Assembly (NCBI GenBank): GCA_024195265.1 | Contig: JAJLRJ010000011.1 | Location: forward strand, 23,793,212 to 23,857,211 | Direction: 5' to 3' | DNA length: 64,000 nucleotides | Origin: Dendrophyllia cribrosa | Lineage: Eukaryota; Cnidaria; Anthozoa; Scleractinia; Dendrophylliidae | Part shown: positions 57,395 to 64,000 of the stretch, one piece after another | How the letters are laid out: each line of letters opens with the position of its first letter | Numbering within the stretch: the stretch's first letter is position 1 | The notes under the pieces: generated by a model | Told to the model about the DNA's origin: nothing | Seen by the model: only the letters and a program-made list of their open reading frames with translations | Database searches by the model: none | Program-made: the position numbers and the translations under genes

Positions 57395-58075
57395 TATTCA
57401 ACTGATCGTGTCAAAGAAGCTGCTTTTCTTGGAGTAATTTTAAACGAACATATATCTTGGAAATCACATATACATAATGTTGCAAGGAAAGTGTCTAAAG
57501 CCATAGGTATAATGTACAAATCAAGTTTTTGACTAAACAAATCTTCTTTACTGACACTTTATTGTAGCCTTGTCTAACAATACTTAGTCTATGCGCGAGC
57601 GTCTGAGCATCAACCTACCCATCAAACATCAAAAGATTAATTACTCTTCAAAAACGGGTTATACGAATAACGTCAAGGAATGCTTTCGATGTTTACACTG
57701 ACCCTTAATTTAAAAACTGAGGAATTTTGAATCTTGAGAGTATTTATAACCTTCAGATAGGAAAATTTATGTATCTACATAAAGCCGGCCTACTTCCTGA
57801 TAGTTTCAATAATATGTTTTTGATAACAAACCATGTGCATTCTTATGACACTAGAAGTTCGGTTCGAGGCTCGTTTATTTACCTCATTGCAGAACAAATA
57901 TAAGAAAGTTTTCGATCTGTTTCCAAGGTCCTAAATTCTTTAATTATCTTAGCTTTGAAATTCAAAATTCTGCAAGCATTACCTCTTTTACCTCTAAACT
58001 GTAAGCATTCCTCTTATCGTGAACATTTTTTTTCCTTTGCTTTTTCTTTCCAATTTACGTTTTTAGCCTAACTAT
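57395..58075 (+). pseudogene. Degenerate LINE ORF2 3' end
   Basis: Across several frames one reads AAFLGVILNEHISWKSHIHN, VARKVSKAIGIMYKSS, SLLTLYCSLV, RLITLQKRVIRI, GKFMYLYHKAGLLP-like residues and FEIQNSASITSFTSKL, the post-RT region of jockey/CR1-type non-LTR elements. Multiple stops and frameshifts. Confidence 0.8.
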
Positions 58076-58174
58076 GCTTAAAACAAATATATAATATATT
58101 ATCTAATGCGTCAACTCATAATTTTACCTGCCCATTCAACGTAAATGTGCCAAAAGTTGCGTGTTTTATTTCAT

Positions 58175-58590
58175 TTAAAGGAGGGTTTCACGGTTCCGCG
58201 CATGTGCAAGCTATGACGCAACTAATTTATTTTCATTGTTTAGACCAATCGGAAGCGAGTGGAGAACTCTGGCGGGAAATTTTCCCGTGAAAATGTCGCG
58301 GTCAGTCAGCTGATTGAATGGATGATTATGCATACCCATGTGCGCCATGAAAGCCACCAGAGCGTAGAATAAATCCTTCGGGTCAAAGGTTTTATTCAGT
58401 GCTGACTTTATCGGTGTAATCCGTTGAAATGTTCTGCGAATTTTGGTCATCCTTCGCTTTGTTTGGACTAAATATAATATGTGATTATTGAAGTAGATGT
58501 GAGTGGTTTATTAACCGATAAAATTGGTAAGAAAGCGAATAAAGCATTTTAATCTATGCACATGCGCCGAACCGTGAAACCATCCTTTAA
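58175..58590. mobile_element. TTAA-flanked MITE (AAAGGAGGGTTTCACGGTTC ends)
   Basis: TTAAAGGAGGGTTTCACGGT and ACCGTGAAACCATCCTTTAA bound about 416 bp; no homologous protein in its small ORFs. Confidence 0.85.
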
Positions 58591-59457
58591 TATTTTTGTA
58601 TTTATTATTTATTTTTTGTTATCAGTCGTTGCTTTTGTTATTCCTTTATTTGCTGTATAATTTAATAAAATAAAGGTAATAAAGAAATAAAAAAAATTGT
58701 TTATTGTTAGTAGCTTTGCCACTGATCTGACGTTATATTCTTTTAATAATTCGTTGAAAATAATATATTGAGGGAGCCTATTATTTATAAGCCCAGTAGT
58801 TTCTTTTGGGCTTCCTTGCCACTGAATTTTATATAACCTTATATTTATGTAACTGTTTTCAATATAGGGCAATAAACTTGAACTTGAATAGAGATTTTAC
58901 GGTATTTGGCTGGAAAGAGACTGATGAAAGCTTTCTGCAGTGACGTCATGTTTTCAATATTCGTAACATATACTGAAGAAACGCGCTGAATAACACACTG
59001 TGTATAAACCCACAAAAATTTCCGAGTAACCAAAGAATAAAACTGCTAGACAGTTACTCCGTTATGGTCAGCGGAATTACCAAGAAAATTTTACAGCTGA
59101 TGGAGTGAGTGCTCATTTGCATATCTATTCCCGTTTCCAGATACCACGCAGCTGTTAACAACCACTCATTTCATTCGACCTGGGTATCACACAGCTCTAT
59201 TGTTTTCATGGCTGGGGTCCATTGTTGTGTTGTCTGTTGTATTGTTTTCCCAGCAAATCAAAGAAGACCTTGTAAGAGCTCCGTAACTGCCCCACGTTTC
59301 CGATAACCCGTTCATTACGCATGTGCGTATTCACGGGTTGAAACATTCTCGTTCCCAGAGCCCTCGTTTCGTTTGGTTAGCGGAAAAAAAGGCTCTGGGA
59401 CCAAGGCCTTCCGGATATCGTAAAATTCCAACATCCGTTAGCGTATGCCTAATGCAT
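58591..59457. other. Intergenic
   Basis: AT-rich; a short piece at 59346-59405 (CATTCTCGTTCCCAGAGCCC) belongs to the family seen complete at 60088-61101. Confidence 0.4.
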
Positions 59458-59460
59458 TAA

Positions 59461-60017
59461 CCCTATTCGGCCTGGAGGGGGGGGGGGGGGGCACAAAGTG
59501 CCCGCGCTAACTTTCAATATTCATAAATTCTTTAATATGTATTCAAACGCCATCAAACTTTGTGACTTTTCCTAAAATTTATCTGGCAACAATTTCATAT
59601 GACAATTTTTCGATCACGTGACTTAATGTTTCCATGGCAACAAGATTTTGACAGCCATGTTTTTTGAAATTTGCATATTTATACGTTTGAATGAAGAAAA
59701 ACAATGTTTATTGGTATAACTTTTGCATTTTTACGTCATTTAGCGTTTATTTATTGGTTTTGATTAATTTTGCGTCAATTTGGACGGTTTTTAAGAGGTT
59801 TTAGAAAAATTCAGAAATCCAAGATGGCGGATCCAAGATGGCGGCCGTATAACTAATTACCTAATAACTACGTCATATGACGTCATCGTTCCATTGTGCG
59901 GACCGCAAAGGAGACAGTTTTGGACGTACTATGTACCCTCTAGGTTTCATTGTCATAGCCTTAATTTTCTTGAAGTTACGAAGGCTCAGGAACTCAAAAA
60001 AATCCCAGGCTGAATAG
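59461..60017 (+). mobile_element. Family 3 MITE, copy 3 (full length)
   Basis: Ends CCCTATTCGGCCTGG and CCAGGCTGAATAG; contains poly-G (59477-59491) and ATCCAAGATGGCGGATCC. The best reference for copies 1 and 2. Confidence 0.85.
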
Positions 60018-60087
60018 CCTGTACTATTAGTACTATTGTGCTTGCTCAATGACAGAAACCGGCAATAATAAAAAAAACCTTTCTTGT

Positions 60088-61101
60088 GTGCATTCTCGTC
60101 CCCAGAACCCTCGTTTCGTTAGGTTGAGCTCTGGAGGCAAGAATGTCGTGCATGTGGAATGGCGTTCGAAAGGACCGTACAAGACTTAACAATTACAGGA
60201 AAACATCGCGCCGAAAAAAAGGGAAGAAAAACTTTGCGCGCTGCTGTCTTTTAAAGAAAGATTATCTTTGTGTTTTGCCTACTTGTTTTAGAAAAGCCTC
60301 GATAAGTCAACCGATTTCTTTCGTTTGGGAAAGGTTTGTATTTATCGTTTCGCCACTAAACGCTATCATATTCGACCAAATCAGTTGATGGGACAGCTAA
60401 GTTTGTTGATGACACACTGTGGTCATTGATTAGGCTTATTTCATCGAACAGTGGTAAGAAATATCGAGGAATATTTGTTTTGCATTCGTTTCGTGTTATT
60501 ATAATTGGGCTTCAAGTGACCTTCGTTTCCCTAGATTTGTCTTTCAAATTGTAGCAAAGAGTACTACCTAATAAAGGAAATATAACTTGCTTACGAGAGT
60601 GCTGATAGCGTTGTTGTGTTGTTATTTAAAATGGGTCACCTTTTGGTATATTTATTTTCGCCCTTGGGCTTTCTTCAGGATTTCTGCCTCTCTCTACTCG
60701 TCCCGATAGCAAGCAACATACTTCTTTATATTCATGGCCGCTTATAGCTTCATCTTCCAAGAAACATACTGATTATTTTCGGAAACGAATCGCTCATATT
60801 TAGCGACAATCAGATCCCGTTATACTTTGAAAGTTAGCAGCCGTATCTTTGCCTGCTTAACCAAACAACAAAACAGTTGCTTTGAAATTGAAACGTTGGT
60901 TTTGTTGTTGTAGTCGTCAAAGTCAGCATTTGAAATTCAACAAGAAGTAAAACCTTATGCGTAGAAGGGTAATTTTGTTTACCTTTTTGCGCATTCATTT
61001 TTAAACGGCCAATCAAAAATTCAAATTTTTGTCAGTTACCAGAGCTACACGAGACGCAATTTAAAAAACACCCGTAAAGCTCTGGGGACGAGAATAGGGT
61101 T
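60088..61101. mobile_element. About 1-kb non-autonomous element (CATTCTCGTCCCCAGA ends)
   Basis: Left CATTCTCGTCCCCAGAACCC, right GCTCTGGGGACGAGAATAGG. Internal ORFs lack recognisable domains. Confidence 0.7.
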
Positions 61102-61460
61102 AAAAAGGACGGCCTTGTTTTATCATTTATAGTTTGAACGTTAGCAAATCTAAATATCAAGACATCGCTTTTGTACTAAAGGATTCATGTGCTTTTCATT
61201 ATGTTGCAAGATTAAATTTCATTTTCCTAAATAAAATAGTCCGTTTCATAACAAATCACAGTAAGCCTTTAAACTGTGTTATATTAAAAAGAGAATTAAC
61301 AGTATATATGAAAATACTGAGACTCTCATTGTGCTAAATTACACTTTAAAATTGTGCGGTTGACAGAAAAACTGGTGGTGTTGATATTGGACCTTTCTGC
61401 GGGAAGTTTTTTAGAATTAAGAAGTTGATATATCAGACTGGTATCCCGTACGTCTTTATA

Positions 61461-61560
61461 GAAAGGGGCGTGTCCAAGGATGGCCATTCATCAAAAGGTA
61501 TATACATCTTTTGAAGAAAGGGGAGTGTCGAAAGGTGGCCATTTATTAAAAAGGTGTAAT
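61461..61560 (+). repeat. Two-unit tandem repeat (about 55 bp)
   Basis: GAAAGGGGCGTGTCCAAGGA and GAAAGGGGAGTGTCGAAAGG begin the two units, both continuing TGGCCATTBATYAAAA. Confidence 0.75.
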
Positions 61561-64000
61561 CATTATATATATTTTTCTTTGTGACGCACGAGATATAATG
61601 AATGATAGCTGGTGTTTACTTGGAAACAAATTCTCTAGCTGTAGAGTATTGACGCTGTAAAAAGCTTTTCACTCTATAACTTGTTCTAAACAAAGAGCCT
61701 CTGATAAAAATTTCTGCCTCTAAAACGTCTTTCTTCGGTAAAGGCAAGCTCTACTTTTTAATCTATATATCCGTGTATTTTATATATCCGTAAGTGTGAC
61801 TTGCATCTGATCTCGGGATATATTGACGATTTGAGCTATTTAGAGCGCCTCTTTCTCATTTGTGTATTGGTAGTCCACGAGCGGGAATTTTACGCTATAT
61901 TGTATTCATACATCCGCAGTGTGACAAGCGTGTTATATTGAACGAGCTCGGACCCTTACATTATGTTATGTTATTTAAGTGAGGAAATGTCCTGTATATA
62001 TCTTTTCTTTCAGATATGTGAATTGTTAGCCTAGGGGAGTGGTTTATTACGTTATAAAACTCGTATTGATGCGTATGACACCACGAGTATGTAGGGATGT
62101 TAAACCAGCAGAATTCATTTCGTTTTTAATTCCTCTTTTAAATTTTGTAATCATAGTAGAGCTTGAATAACAACAAAGTTTAACCTTATTTACACGAGAA
62201 AACAAAAATAAAAGTGACAATGACCTGAAAACGGTCTATTGCAGGCTATACTTTGTATTTTACTCTAAAATATAACTACTATATATCTATTTTTTTTTCA
62301 TTTCCTTTGTTATCTTAAACATAAGGGTCCACTATAATAGGGATTCACAGCAACTCCTTTATTAACCACCATTTGGTCTTTCAATCATGAAATGTGGTTG
62401 ACTAGCGCGTTCTATGAAAAAAAGAAAATTTGATTCACAAATCTCATCAAACCATGATATTGCCTGAGCGAAACAGAAAAAATAAAAATTAAACAGAAGT
62501 CTATAATGACTTCTACATGATCTAACTTTGTTAATCCTTTACCAATTTTGTCAGTAATGGTCTTAGTAATGACGCATGTCGTTTGGATTCGAAAAAAAAA
62601 AAACAGGAAAATATTTTAACCTGCACCAGAAATTTAATTATAAAAATAACAATAAATTTATACCGCGTTATTTCCCCACGGTTCTGTGAAAGAGACTAAA
62701 TCGCTCTTCTGGGGGAAAGATCAACGGTAGAAAACCAGATAACACCTTTCTCTTTAGCCTTCTTCTTTATTCTTCTTCTGCTTTCTCCTTCTTACTGTGT
62801 TCTTACTGAACATTCAAAAGGTTACGTTTTTTAAAGTTGCTTACTCCAAATTCTTAATAACCTAACTTGAACATTGGTTCCATTATCTAAGGGAAGTCCC
62901 ATGTCATCACTTATCTTATGATTGATTTTAGAAGAAATATATAGAAGTTTCTAGAATCTTGAGAGAATTCTAAATGTTAAATATACTTCATGTCTTATAG
63001 TTTTAACTTGCTAAAAAGATACAACTTTTTATTTACATATATTTGAATAAGGTTTCCATGCCAATCGCATTGTTTTTCTTAACATATCTCAAATTTGGAC
63101 TTGCGTGCATGTTTATATGTTTTCTGCAATTATCTTAATATGCTTTTAGTTCTATTTACTTAAGGAAAAATGGGGGTTTTGCACTAAGTAATCCAAAAAT
63201 GACATTTTCTATTTCATTAGTAAATATTTATTATTTTCAGCTAATTTCAAATATTACTCTTGTGACAGTTCAATAGCGCCTTACAGTCGGATAAGAATAG
63301 ACCAGAAATTGAAGGAGTACATTTAAAAACAGAAGCTAATTAATCCAATGAGAGTGCGAATGATAAATTGTTATTTACATTTTTTAATTTTGTCGATAGA
63401 ACAAACTTAATAATTATTTGACTTCAACAGCACTTTTTCGGCGAATAATTATCAGCCAATTTGGTTAAAAACTAAAAAAAAAATTATATTTAACACACTA
63501 TTTGGAATATTTGGAGCGGTAACATTTGTTTATTATGTCACAGCCAATCGAGGATGTTTTATCGACTTCCTCGACGACTTGCAAATATCAACACAGTATA
63601 AGAGTGACAGTGCTAAATTCAAAAAAGGGTTTATGCTTAATAATTAATTACTAAAGGTAAAACAAAGATGTTAATAACCCAAACAGCTTTCGTTAGTTGT
63701 TTGCAACACATGTTTCAATCGATATGACGGGCGTCGTCATCGCCTGTTTTGTCTTTTCGTTAGTTACAATTAGAACATATCTTGCATAACAAGAAATATA
63801 TATTTCTTTTTTTGCTTGTGGAGGTCGGAAAGAAACCAATATCTGAGATGACAAACCGAATTTAAGATTGTCCGCAATCTAACAACATGTCATGTTTCTT
63901 TGATGTCAATACTGGGTACTTGCGGTTTCTCCAATTACCGGGTTCCATGAGTATTCAATAGCAAAAGGCATCAGCTATGCAAAAACAATTTACGTTTTCC
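61561..64000. other. Intergenic, nothing recognised
   Basis: AT-rich DNA to the window end; no exon, RNA gene or well-bounded repeat found. Confidence 0.45.

Noticed and set aside
60143..60388. Basic 81-codon ORF
   Set aside because: It lies inside the 60088-61101 inverted-repeat element and has no recognisable motif.

Overview
The window looks like nuclear DNA from an anthozoan cnidarian, most likely a stony coral. Genes are split into short exons with GT-AG introns, two Wnt8-class genes lie in tandem, an EGF/SRCR modular gene follows, and the introns and intergenic DNA are packed with small inverted-repeat (MITE-like) elements, tRNA-derived SINE heads, LINE scraps and long poly-C/poly-G tracts. 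There is no sign of bacterial or organellar DNA. The species cannot be fixed from the sequence alone.

Layout: (1) 84-6383, a five-exon Wnt8-like gene (here Wnt8-A), complete, + strand, 337 codons. (2) 6.4-22.6 kb, gene-free DNA with many MITEs, a nested hAT-like element and one half of a diverged 0.9-kb direct duplication (17.4 and 19.9 kb). (3) 22643-26596, a second Wnt8-like gene (Wnt8-B) with the same exon structure, but its last exon is not visible; a 500-N assembly gap at 27816-28315 lies where it should be. (4) 28.3-30.9 kb, repeats and a LINE scrap. (5) 30893-52949, exons of a secreted or cell-surface protein on the + strand: a cysteine-containing exon resembling the start of a fibrinogen-C-like domain, six calcium-binding EGF exons of exactly 123 nt each, and a terminal SRCR exon. 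Its 5' end is not found. (6) 53-64 kb, only repeats, including a degenerate LINE 3' end at 57.4-58.1 kb.

The most striking item is a 10,454-bp DNA transposon at 33468-43921 inside an intron of the EGF/SRCR gene. It has inverted repeats of about 2.0 and 2.7 kb built largely of a GTGGAACA/GTGGCACA minisatellite, an 8-bp target-site duplication (AAGGCGGC), and coding exons joining a transposase-like C-terminal segment to an OTU-type cysteine-protease domain and a tesmin/TSO1-like CXC cysteine cluster. About 3.57 kb of the host gene (two EGF exons and their introns) is duplicated at 31509-45518 and 48045-51614. The second copy lacks the transposon and keeps the exact unoccupied target site at 49995-50002, so both ends of the element and its target duplication can be read directly, and the insertion should postdate the duplication.

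Functionally, the Wnt genes would encode secreted signalling ligands and the EGF/SRCR gene an extracellular adhesion, matrix or recognition protein. No functional link between them is implied. All gene models are read by eye from splice signals and codon phase; none is transcript-supported here.
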